A stretch of 64,000 nt of DNA, from positions 124,001 to 188,000 of the forward strand of contig JBEKHR010000001.1 in NCBI GenBank assembly GCA_050012175.1, in the 5' to 3' direction. The stretch comes from CAVROP01 sp050012175 (GTDB lineage: Bacteria; Acidobacteriota; Terriglobia; UBA7540). Shown one piece after another: positions 1 through 7,219 of this stretch (position 1 is its first letter; every line of letters begins with the position of its first letter). The translations under genes were made by a program, and so were the position numbers. Below the pieces are notes generated by a model that saw nothing but the letters and a program-made list of their open reading frames with translations, made no database searches and was not told the DNA's origin.

Positions 1-254
1 GCCTCAAGGCGGAAGGTGGAGAGGGAGCGGTAGACCTTCAAAAACGCCTCCTGGTAAAGGTCTCGAGCCTCTTCCTGGGAGTGCACCACTTGCAACGCAA
101 GGCGAAGCACGTTCTGATCGTATACCCGCACCAGCGCCTCGAAGGCTTCAGAGTCCCCTCCCTGGGCGCGGCGGATCAGCGCTATCTCGTCCGCCCCGCT
201 CAGTTGCCTCGGCTCTTCTGGTATGTTTCCGGCCAGCTCCAAGCAGCCTTCCAT
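1..254 (-). CDS. ECF-type RNA polymerase sigma factor, N-terminal part (cut by window edge)
   Basis: The minus strand reads from an ATG at 254 (a GTG lies one codon upstream) to the window edge without a stop, giving about 84 residues. The product has the layout of sigma-70 region 2: an opening helix with DEIALIRRAQGGDSEAF, then a helix containing QNVLRLALQVV, then EEARDLYQEAFLKVYRSL and a following TFR. These match the core-binding and -10-recognition helices of ECF sigma factors. The sigma-4 domain and any anti-sigma partner lie outside the window. The frame was read directly from the reverse complement. The family is secure; the regulon and subgroup cannot be told from this fragment. Confidence 0.9.
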   Translation of the reverse strand, partial: MEGCLELAGNIPEEPRQLSGADEIALIRRAQGGDSEAFEALVRVYDQNVLRLALQVVHSQEEARDLYQEAFLKVYRSLSTFRLE

Positions 255-397
255 CACCGACTTCGCTTGAACCTCTCTACCCTTTACGACGCCTTGACAG
301 GGAAAAGGTAAGCGCCAAAAAGCAGAAATCAGAAATCAGAAACTCGGAACTGCCAGCGTAGTATTCCGGTTTCTCGTTTCACTCAATCCTCCACATC

Positions 398-435
398 TGT
401 CATTCTGAGCGCAGCGGAGCGGAGCGAAGAATCTC
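398..435. repeat. Copy of the TGTCATTC...GAAGAATC intergenic repeat
   Basis: It begins TGTCATTCTGAG, has a short GC-rich imperfect palindrome, and ends GCGAAGAATCTC. The same framework recurs at 10945-10981 and 11016-11052 (opposite orientations), 61765-61806 and 61878-61917 (opposite orientations), and in a weaker form near 41799-41840. Confidence 0.7.
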
Positions 436-1089
436 GCTCTGGACTTTTCTGCCGAGAAACAACAAGGCGATCCCGCTGTGGCGGGACCGCAAGGCGGCAT
501 CAGAGGGACAGAGCAGGGGCGCACGGCGTCCACTTGTGGATTCTTGGCCATATTCTTTGCTTCGATTGGGGTTTCTTGCACACAAAATGCAGTTCGTTTT
601 GAGGCCTTGAAAACGCTAAGTTCTTTATTTTCAGCAGAGTCTTCGGTTCGTTCCCTCTAAATAACATCTTTTTTGCATTCTCTCCACGTCTTCCGCCACC
701 GGCGGGCCGATTTGGAACCCCCTGCGCGCGCGCTGTTGCGCCATGCTCCATAGGACAACCACGGTAGGCTATCATATCTCCGTCGTCGTGTCAAGCGGGA
801 AAAGGCGGGATTCGGAAGTCAGGATTCAGGATCAGAGACAGCGCCAGGATAAACCGGCTTGGGGTTGCGGGTACAAGAACCGCAGTCGAACTGCAGCTTA
901 CTCTAACAATTTCTAACAATTTCGTTGAGTCGATGGCGGGAAAAGCGTAGGATGCGCACGCGCAAGAGGCCCAAATCGGAAATTCCGGGCCAACTGCGTG
1001 AAAATTGCGTTGTCACGGTGTGAGCTTTGCGCCATGCTAGTGTCCTGAGTCAGAAGTTAGCTGACAAGGTCTTCCCGTTTCGGGTGCCC

Positions 1090-1260
1090 GTTCCACAGCC
1101 CCGGCAGGGGTCCCGCAAGGCGGGATAGCCCAGGGCGCCAGCCCTGGGGGAAGAAGCCCTCACCCCGTCCCGCAGAGCGGGACACCCCTCTCCCGCGCGG
1201 GCGGGAGAGGGGACAGGGCAAAGGGGGGGGTCGCCTACCCATCCCGCCCTGCGGGACCTT
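1090..1260. repeat. GC-rich REP-like repeat block (CCCTCACCC / CTCTCCC type)
   Basis: The block contains TCCCGCAAGGCGGGA, a CCCTCACCCC word, GAGAGGGG facing CCCCTCTCCC, and a final CCCGCCCTGCGGGA. Several arms can pair. Related blocks with the same CCCTCTCCC...GGGTGAGGGGG words occur near 22998, 46795, 49190 and 50085, always between genes. Confidence 0.6.
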
Positions 1261-1319
1261 GAGCTACCCTCTTTCGCCCCGACAAGTCGGGGCTGGCTTC
1301 ATCAACGAACTTCTGACTC

Positions 1320-2861
1320 ATGACACTAGTGAGCATTGTTGGCCAAATGAGCGAGCGCCTGCGAATTCCAATCCTGGCGGCTGTCGCGACATTCGCGCTC
1401 CATGCGGTCGGGAACCCGCACTACGGCTTCTTCCGCGATGAACTCTACTTCATCGTTTGCGGACAGCATCCGCAATGGGGCTACGTCGATCTACCGCCCG
1501 TGGCGCCGCTCCTGGCCGCCGGATCGCAGATGTTCGGTCATTCGCTGGTGCTCTTGCGCATGGCCCCGGCCTTTTTTGCTGCTGCCAGCGTATACGTCAC
1601 GTGTTTGCTCGCCATCGAGCTCGGCGGCGGGGCCTTTGGCCAGATTCTGGCGGCCCTCGTCGCCTTCTTCGCTCCCGTCCTGATGAACTTCGGGATGAAG
1701 GTCTCCCCCGACATGGTCGGACTTTGGCTCTGGCCGCTGGCGGCGCTTTATACCCTGCGTCTGACCCAAGGGGCCGATCCCCGTGGGTGGCTGGCGGTTG
1801 GCGCCATCATCGGCGTCTGCCTGCAAAGCAAGTACAGCGTCCTGTTCTTCTTTGCAGCGCTGCTGTTCGGCTTGCTGCTCACACCCGAGCGGCGGATTCT
1901 TTTCTCGCGTTGGTTTCTGGCCGGTTGTTTGGTCTGCGGGCTTATCGCGCTGCCGAATTTCCTCTGGCAGGCATACTACGGTTTCCCCATGCTGGAAATG
2001 CTCCGCGCCGGGCAGCACGGGAAGAACGTGATCGTCGGCCCCCTGCAGTATCTATTTCAAGAGTTAGTCATCACCAATTTGTTTTTGTCCGTCGTTTGGA
2101 TCATCGGGCTCGTGTGGCTCTTGTGGAATGCCCGCCTGCGCTTCCTCGGCTACACTTACCTCATCTTGATCGCATTGATGATGGTGTTCCACGGAAAGCA
2201 CTACTACCCGGCTGACGCGTATCCGTATCTCATCGCGGCGGGCGGAGTTGCGATTGAAGCCTGGACGAACCGCCTGAGTATCCTCCGCCCGGTGATGGCA
2301 ACGGCCGCGATCATCCTCGGAATGCTTTTCGTTCCATTCGGGATGCCGGTCCTGGCCGAAGAGCAGATGGTCACCTACCAGCAATGGCTGCTCGGCGTTC
2401 TGCATATTCAACGCCAGGCCATCGCTACCGAACACCAAGCCGAGCCCGCATTGCCCAGCGATTGGGCCGATATGCACGGCTGGCCGGAACTCGCCACGAC
2501 CGTGGCGCAGGTCTATCAGTCCCTTCCGCCCAGCGAGCGCGCGCAGGCGGTCATCGTCGCGCAAAACTACGGCGAGGCGGCGGCAATCGATTTCTTCGGG
2601 CGTTCAAACGGATTGCCGCCAGTGATCAGCGGCCACAATCAGTATTACCTTTGGGGAACGCACGGCCGCAGCGGCAACGTCCTCATCGATGTGGGCGGCG
2701 ATTGCGGCGCGAACCAGCATCTCTTCGAATCGAGCGAGCGCGCGGCCACCTTCACCTCGCCCTGGATCGCGCGCTATGAAGACAACCTGCCCATCATGGT
2801 CTGCCGCGGCATCAAGAAACCTCTAGCGGAGTTGTGGCCCAAGGTGAAGTCTTACCGATAG
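1320..2861 (+). CDS. Glycosyltransferase family 39 (ArnT/PMT-like) integral membrane protein
   Basis: A 513-residue protein with about ten hydrophobic segments in its first 350 residues and a soluble C-terminal part. Near the N-terminus it has FFRDELYFIVCGQHPQWGYV followed by DLPPVAPLLA. This is the acidic loop-1 signature of family 39 transferases, in which Asp/Glu pairs bind the polyprenyl-phosphate sugar donor. Such enzymes move a sugar from a lipid carrier to a protein or envelope lipid on the outer face of the inner membrane. The acceptor cannot be inferred. A second methionine at 1347 is a possible alternative start. It stands alone and converges with the fucosidase gene. A fragment of a related C-terminus is found at 38586-38750. 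Confidence 0.85.
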   Translation: MTLVSIVGQMSERLRIPILAAVATFALHAVGNPHYGFFRDELYFIVCGQHPQWGYVDLPPVAPLLAAGSQMFGHSLVLLRMAPAFFAAASVYVTCLLAIELGGGAFGQILAALVAFFAPVLMNFGMKVSPDMVGLWLWPLAALYTLRLTQGADPRGWLAVGAIIGVCLQSKYSVLFFFAALLFGLLLTPERRILFSRWFLAGCLVCGLIALPNFLWQAYYGFPMLEMLRAGQHGKNVIVGPLQYLFQELVITNLFLSVVWIIGLVWLLWNARLRFLGYTYLILIALMMVFHGKHYYPADAYPYLIAAGGVAIEAWTNRLSILRPVMATAAIILGMLFVPFGMPVLAEEQMVTYQQWLLGVLHIQRQAIATEHQAEPALPSDWADMHGWPELATTVAQVYQSLPPSERAQAVIVAQNYGEAAAIDFFGRSNGLPPVISGHNQYYLWGTHGRSGNVLIDVGGDCGANQHLFESSERAATFTSPWIARYEDNLPIMVCRGIKKPLAELWPKVKSYR

Positions 2862-3013
2862 CATCGACAGCAGTTTCATCGTGCCTCGCGCGGGCCCTTG
2901 GTTCTTGAGGCTCTGCGCCAACCGGCGAGACCGCGCACATCGCAAAAACCCGCTGAAGGGTGGACGAGTGTCCGCCGCCCTTGCTGTGGAAATCGCGCCT
3001 TAAACATGACAAG

Positions 3014-4612
3014 CTATGGGGCCTGTCCCGCGGCGCGATCCACGGGGAAAATCTTTAACGCGAAAGTGTAATTACCGGGCTTCTCGTTGGGCATTTCGAC
3101 GATTAGGCCCTCGGCGCTGCGAGTCCACTTGACTTTGGCCTTGGACCCGAGCATTTGGACTGTCTTGATGTCCCGCTTCGTCAACTGAGAACCGGAGGCC
3201 AGCGACTTGATGGTCAGTTTGCCATCCTCCGGCCATGCAAGCGCAATGGCATAAAGTGTATCGCCCTTGGCCGTGAAGCGGATGTCCTGTGCTGTGTATC
3301 CGCTGGTGGCGGTGTCTTTGAAGGAACCACCCACTACCTTGGTTGGACCCTCGCCGTAAACTTTCCAGGGTCTTGTGGCGTAGATGGCCTCAGCGTTAAC
3401 TGACAGCCAGTTGCCCATGTCCAGCAGGATCTTCTGGACTTCGTCCGGAATGGTGCCATCGGATTTGGGTCCAATGTTCAGCAGCAGGCAGCCATTCTTG
3501 CTCACAATATCCACGAGTTCGTCAATGAGCGATTCTGGGGTGCGGAACGTCTCGTCCTTGATGTATCCCCAGGACTTCTCGCCCACGGAAGTGTCGGTTT
3601 GCCAGAAGATGGGGCGCAGCGTGTCGAGTTGCCCACGCTCGATGTCGAGCACGGCGGCGTGCTCGGGATAGGCCTTGTTCTTATAGTTGATGGCGACTTC
3701 GCGCTTCCACTCTGCGGCGCGGTTATAGTAGAAGGCCCCAAACTTCTCGAGGTAAGGCTTGAAGGCAGGCTGCTCGATCCACCAGTCGAACCAGACGATT
3801 TCCGGATGGTACTTGTCCACGATCTCAGCCGCGCGCGCCAGCCAATTGTCCAGATACGCGTTGTTGGGCTGGACCTTATCCGATTGGGCCGGGCCGTATA
3901 AGCCCGAGTAGCGCGGATCATTGACGTCGGAATCGAAGGTCGTGCCACCGTTGTAAAACCACCAGTGCTCGGCGCGGTGCGAGGAAGCGCCAAAATGCAA
4001 TCCTTGTTTGCGCACGGCCGCGGCCAGCTCGCCCACCACGTCGCGCTTCGGGCCCATCTTAGCGGCGCACCACTCCGTAAGGTCGGAGGCATACATCGGG
4101 AAACCATCATGATGCTCAGCGACGGGTACCACGTACTTCGCCCCGGACTTCCTGAACAACTCAGCCCACTGATCCGCCTTGAACTTCTCGGCTTTGAACA
4201 TGGGGACAAAGTCCTTGTAGCCGAACTTTGACTGTGGGCCGTAATTCTCCAGGTGATGCTTGAAGACGGGATTATCTTTCAGGTACATGTTGCGGGGATA
4301 CCACTCACTATCGAAGGCCGGCACGCAATAGACGCCCCAATGGATGAAAATTCCAAACTTGGCGTCTTCGTACCACTTCGGAACTTTGAATTTCTCAAGA
4401 GAATCCCAAGAAGCACTGTAAGGACCCTGAGCGATAACTCCCTCAATCCTCTTGACGGATTCCTCCACCTTCTTATCCTCGGACATTGCTGAGATGCTTA
4501 GCATCAACATAAGCAGAGCCGAAAGTGTGAGGGTAGCTTTCCATTTACTGGAGCCCGTTCTCGGCGTCTGCTCTGCGATGAGTGCAACGGAAGTGGAATG
4601 AACGTTTTTCAT
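3014..4612 (-). CDS. Alpha-L-fucosidase, glycoside hydrolase family 29, exported
   Basis: A 532-residue enzyme with a long basic N-terminus and a hydrophobic stretch at about residues 27-43 that looks like a signal peptide. The GH29 barrel starts at WYEDAKFGIFIHWGVY. It continues through KYVVPVAEHHDGFPMY (the substrate-binding His-His pair) and reaches EIVWFDWW, whose Asp aligns with the family nucleophile. A C-terminal beta-rich domain follows LLLNIGPKSDGTIP. It would release alpha-linked L-fucose from glycans in the periplasm or outside. An AAGGTG ribosome site precedes the ATG. No sugar transporter or other glycosidase is adjacent, so it is not part of a visible utilisation locus. The family call is firm; the exact linkage is unknown. 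Confidence 0.92.
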   Translation of the reverse strand: MKNVHSTSVALIAEQTPRTGSSKWKATLTLSALLMLMLSISAMSEDKKVEESVKRIEGVIAQGPYSASWDSLEKFKVPKWYEDAKFGIFIHWGVYCVPAFDSEWYPRNMYLKDNPVFKHHLENYGPQSKFGYKDFVPMFKAEKFKADQWAELFRKSGAKYVVPVAEHHDGFPMYASDLTEWCAAKMGPKRDVVGELAAAVRKQGLHFGASSHRAEHWWFYNGGTTFDSDVNDPRYSGLYGPAQSDKVQPNNAYLDNWLARAAEIVDKYHPEIVWFDWWIEQPAFKPYLEKFGAFYYNRAAEWKREVAINYKNKAYPEHAAVLDIERGQLDTLRPIFWQTDTSVGEKSWGYIKDETFRTPESLIDELVDIVSKNGCLLLNIGPKSDGTIPDEVQKILLDMGNWLSVNAEAIYATRPWKVYGEGPTKVVGGSFKDTATSGYTAQDIRFTAKGDTLYAIALAWPEDGKLTIKSLASGSQLTKRDIKTVQMLGSKAKVKWTRSAEGLIVEMPNEKPGNYTFALKIFPVDRAAGQAP

Positions 4613-4998
4613 GTTGGCGCACCTTGTGGTTAGTTTATCTGAAATCCATGATTCATTTCTGCTCCGCCAGGGCCCACCTGCGCTTCCGATGTCTCAGCGG
4701 AGTCCAGAAATGAAATCTTAACAGGATGCGAAAAAACGTAAGCCCTTTTTCGCAGCAGCACCGACCACATGGGGGCATGGATTTGAGGTGACCGGCTGAC
4801 CTCTGCACAGCAGCAGGGGGCGCGCAGTTTCGTTTCTCATACGAAACACCTGACCCCTGGCGCCTGACTTCTGCACTTCCATCCCTGTGCTGCCAACCCA
4901 GGAGCCGCTCTAAGTTGTTGATTCTGCTTCCTAAAGACATCATTCCCGACCGGGTCCCAGGAGCCTCACAAAAAAGTTCAAGAAAGGTGAAAAAACCC

Positions 4999-5027
4999 TT
5001 GACAAGGGAGTTCGAGGACTCTAATCT
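4999..5027 (+). promoter_or_regulatory. Sigma-70-type promoter for the dcw cluster
   Basis: TTGACA at 4999-5004 is separated by exactly 17 bp from TAATCT at 5022-5027. The -35 box is a perfect consensus and the -10 box keeps the key first T, A and final T. It sits about 85 bp upstream of the mraZ start, with the operator-like repeats directly downstream. Confidence 0.75.
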
Positions 5028-5035
5028 TGTGGAGC

Positions 5036-5063
5036 AAAGTGGTCATCAGAGGTAAAAAGTGGT
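5036..5063 (+). promoter_or_regulatory. Probable MraZ operator (10-bp-spaced AAAGTGGT repeats)
   Basis: AAAGTGGT occurs at 5036-5043 and again at 5056-5063. A weaker copy, TCAGAGGT, falls exactly between them at 5046-5053, so the repeat period is 10 bp. MraZ proteins are known to bind short GTGG-containing repeats at a fixed helical spacing upstream of their own gene, and AAAGTG-type boxes are reported in Mollicutes. The position just after the -10 box fits autoregulation. Confidence 0.7.
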
Positions 5064-5111
5064 CTAGGGCGTGCGTTTCGCGTAAGTTGAGAAAGATTTC
5101 GGGGATTCCAG

Positions 5112-5552
5112 ATGCTGCGTGGCAACTACCCCGCGACGGTGGACGGCAAGGGTCGGCTGAAGATCCCGGCGGCCTTCAAGACTTACCTGGAAGAGAACTA
5201 CGGTGCGGACTTCTACGTGACTAGCCTCGACGGGCAGGCCGTGCGCATCTATCCCCTTCCCGTGTGGCGCGAGATCGAGGAGAAGCTGAAGGCGCAGCCT
5301 TCCATGAAAAAGTCCGTGAAGAAGTTCCTCGACCGCACCAACTACTTCGGACAGATGGGCCGCGCAGACGGCCAGGGAAGACTTCTGATTCCCTCCGTGT
5401 TGCGCGAATCGGCGGCGATGCAGGGCGAGGTGGCGGTACTCGGCTACCTGACGTATCTCGAAGTCTGGAACAACCAGCGCTACCTCGAGCACCTGGAGCG
5501 CGAGCCGCTCACGGAAGAAGACGAGAAGGCGCTGAGTGATTTAGGGATCTAG
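5112..5552 (+). CDS. mraZ: MraZ, transcriptional regulator of the division and cell-wall cluster
   Basis: 146 residues, the usual family length, with two tandem SpoVT/AbrB-like repeats. The first starts at MLRGNYPATVDGKGRLKIP and the second carries the matching DGQGRLLIPSVLR. The protein forms a ring and binds repeats in its own promoter, consistent with the AAAGTGGT repeats at 5036-5063. It is the first gene of the dcw cluster, directly upstream of rsmH, which is the canonical arrangement. The ribosome site is weak (GGGGAT about 7 nt before the ATG). Confidence 0.96.
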   Translation: MLRGNYPATVDGKGRLKIPAAFKTYLEENYGADFYVTSLDGQAVRIYPLPVWREIEEKLKAQPSMKKSVKKFLDRTNYFGQMGRADGQGRLLIPSVLRESAAMQGEVAVLGYLTYLEVWNNQRYLEHLEREPLTEEDEKALSDLGI

Positions 5553-5626
5553 CAATCTGGAATTTTGAATCTGTGATTTGAGATTCCGGATTAGTAGTCA
5601 GCGGCCGCGGTTTGGGATTGTGAGAC

Positions 5627-6562
5627 GTGACCCATGATGCGTTCGCTCAAAACGAAACACGGAACCCGAATCCCGAACCCTGGCTTGCGCATGTCCCGGT
5701 CCTGTGGCGAGAGGCCATCGAGATTCTCAATGTACGGCCTGACGGATTCTACATTGACGCGACCCTGGGGGCAGGGGGGCATGCCGAGGGAATTCTTCGG
5801 CGGCTGGAAAGCGGGAAGTTGTTAGGGATAGACCGGGACCCGGCGGCGCTGGCTGCCGCCCAGGAACGGCTGAAGAGTTTTGGGGAGAAACTGATCGCAA
5901 TGCGTGGGAACTTTGCCCAGATTGACGCGCTGCACGTGGCGAGCGGGCTTCCGCCCGCCGACGGCCTGCTGGCCGACCTGGGCATGAGCTCCCTGCAGGT
6001 TGAAGATGCTTCCCGAGGGTTTAGTTTCAACGCGCCAGGACCGCTCGACATGCGCATGGACGCGACCACGGGCGCCAGGGCGGCAGACCTTGTGAACCAG
6101 ATGAGCGAGCGGGAGTTGGCGGATTTGATTTTCAAGTTGGGGGAAGAGCGCCACTCGCGCAGGATTGCGCGAGCTATTGTGAAGGGCCGTCCGTATCGAT
6201 TAACCACCGAACTGGCGCAGGTGGTGACGCGAGCGATCCCCTCCCGGGCGGCCCTTCATCACATTCATCCCGCCACGCGAACTTTCCAGGCGTTGCGGCT
6301 GGCGGTGAACCGGGAACTGGAAAGCCTGGAGTCGCTGCTCGCGCAGGCGCTGGGAGTGCTGAAGCCGGGCGGCCGAGTGGTGGTTCTGAGTTTTCATTCG
6401 CTCGAAGACCGCATGGTGAAGCGAGCCTTTCAAGCGTGGCAACACCAGGGGCGGGCGCAAATCCTGACGCGCAAGGTCGTGCGGCCGAGTGAAGAGGAGC
6501 TGCGAGACAATCCGCGCTCGCGCAGTGCCAAGTTGCGGGCGGCGGAAAGGACCGCAGGGTAG
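5627..6562 (+). CDS. rsmH: 16S rRNA (cytosine(1402)-N4)-methyltransferase RsmH
   Basis: 311 residues starting at a GTG; no downstream in-frame ATG precedes the conserved core. HVPVLWREAIE opens the domain and DATLGAGGHAEGIL is the S-adenosylmethionine-binding loop. LADLGMSSLQVED, FSFNAPGPLDMRMD and VLSFHSLEDRMVK are the typical downstream motifs. The enzyme methylates the N4 of C1402 in 16S rRNA at the ribosomal P site. Its place between mraZ and ftsL is standard. Length is normal and nothing is missing. Confidence 0.96.
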   Translation: MTHDAFAQNETRNPNPEPWLAHVPVLWREAIEILNVRPDGFYIDATLGAGGHAEGILRRLESGKLLGIDRDPAALAAAQERLKSFGEKLIAMRGNFAQIDALHVASGLPPADGLLADLGMSSLQVEDASRGFSFNAPGPLDMRMDATTGARAADLVNQMSERELADLIFKLGEERHSRRIARAIVKGRPYRLTTELAQVVTRAIPSRAALHHIHPATRTFQALRLAVNRELESLESLLAQALGVLKPGGRVVVLSFHSLEDRMVKRAFQAWQHQGRAQILTRKVVRPSEEELRDNPRSRSAKLRAAERTAG

Positions 6563-6717
6563 ATGTTGGGGGCCAGGAAAAACCCCGCACCAGCGACAGG
6601 GAGAACAGCGAACGGCCCTCGAAATCGATAACCAGCAGAAAGGAGGGAAGGGGGAGGGGTACGGGATGGGGTTTGAGTTGCCCCAGTTCCTAACACCGAG
6701 CCTCCAGTCCCTGGAAC

Positions 6718-7215
6718 ATGGCGACGGCGGCAGTTACGTTACCGAAACCGAGGCGGCGCCCGGCAAACCCACTGGCGGGGGGCCGGGCGAGTTTTCCGGA
6801 AATCCATTTTATCAAACACATTGACAACTCCCGTCTGGTGCGGGAGGTAGGTCTGGAGAAGTGCCGTGAATGTTTCAGTCTGCTCGGATTGGGCATTCTG
6901 GTTTTTCTTTCTGTCTTGCTTTTCTCGTGGCAGCATTTGCAGTGCGTGCGGGCCGGTTACAAGATTGAAGAGCTCAAGGCGCAGTGCGCCGCACAGCAGG
7001 AATGGAACTATCAACTGCGGCTGGAACAGGCCGCGCTGGCCGATCCACAAAGGATCGACACGCTGGCGCGGAAGCATCTCGGCATGGTCTCGCCCAGTCC
7101 GCAACAAGTGATCCAGTGGGGCGGGGCGGACGCGCCGTCACCGCCACCACCGGAGAGCGCGGAGTATGCGCGCAACTTCGCCGCCGTCGGCGAAGGTAAC
7201 GCTGGCGAGCCATAG
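6718..7215 (+). CDS. ftsL: FtsL-like cell division protein
   Basis: 165 residues with one membrane segment at about residues 59-76 (LGLGILVFLSVLLFSW), preceded by a basic cytoplasmic region. A short coiled coil follows (IEELKAQCAAQQEWNYQL), then ADPQRIDTLARKHLGM, the typical FtsL/DivIC end of the helix. FtsL works with FtsB and FtsQ to activate FtsW-FtsI at the septum. Sequence conservation in this family is low, so the call rests on topology plus position between rsmH and ftsI. It is longer than the usual 100-120 residues because of an extended N-terminus and a Pro-rich tail. Confidence 0.85.
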   Translation: MATAAVTLPKPRRRPANPLAGGRASFPEIHFIKHIDNSRLVREVGLEKCRECFSLLGLGILVFLSVLLFSWQHLQCVRAGYKIEELKAQCAAQQEWNYQLRLEQAALADPQRIDTLARKHLGMVSPSPQQVIQWGGADAPSPPPPESAEYARNFAAVGEGNAGEP

Positions 7216-7219
7216 TCTC

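Larger units (their letters stand above)
255..1319. other. Intergenic region of about 1.06 kb, no convincing gene
   Basis: Open frames here have no recognisable protein character. The stretch holds short degenerate tandem text of the type AGAAATCAGAA (about 325-350), a copy of the TGTCATTC/GAAGAATC repeat (398-435), a short GTCAGGATTCAGGAT-like tract (about 815-830) and a block of GC-rich hairpin repeats (about 1090-1260). It must contain the promoters of the minus-strand sigma factor and the plus-strand glycosyltransferase, but I could not assign either. Confidence 0.6.
4613..5111. other. Divergent intergenic region holding the dcw promoter
   Basis: It lies between the minus-strand fucosidase and plus-strand mraZ. 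No credible gene is present. The last 115 bp contain the promoter and operator-like repeats listed separately. The first 380 bp show nothing I can identify. Confidence 0.6.

Noticed and set aside
1457..2215. 252-residue plus-strand frame within the GT39 gene
   Set aside because: Arg/Pro/His-rich composition typical of an off-frame read of a GC-rich gene; it overlaps a clear membrane protein.
4653..4943. 96-residue minus-strand frame upstream of mraZ
   Set aside because: No homology, odd Cys/Arg composition, and no ribosome site in the divergent promoter region.
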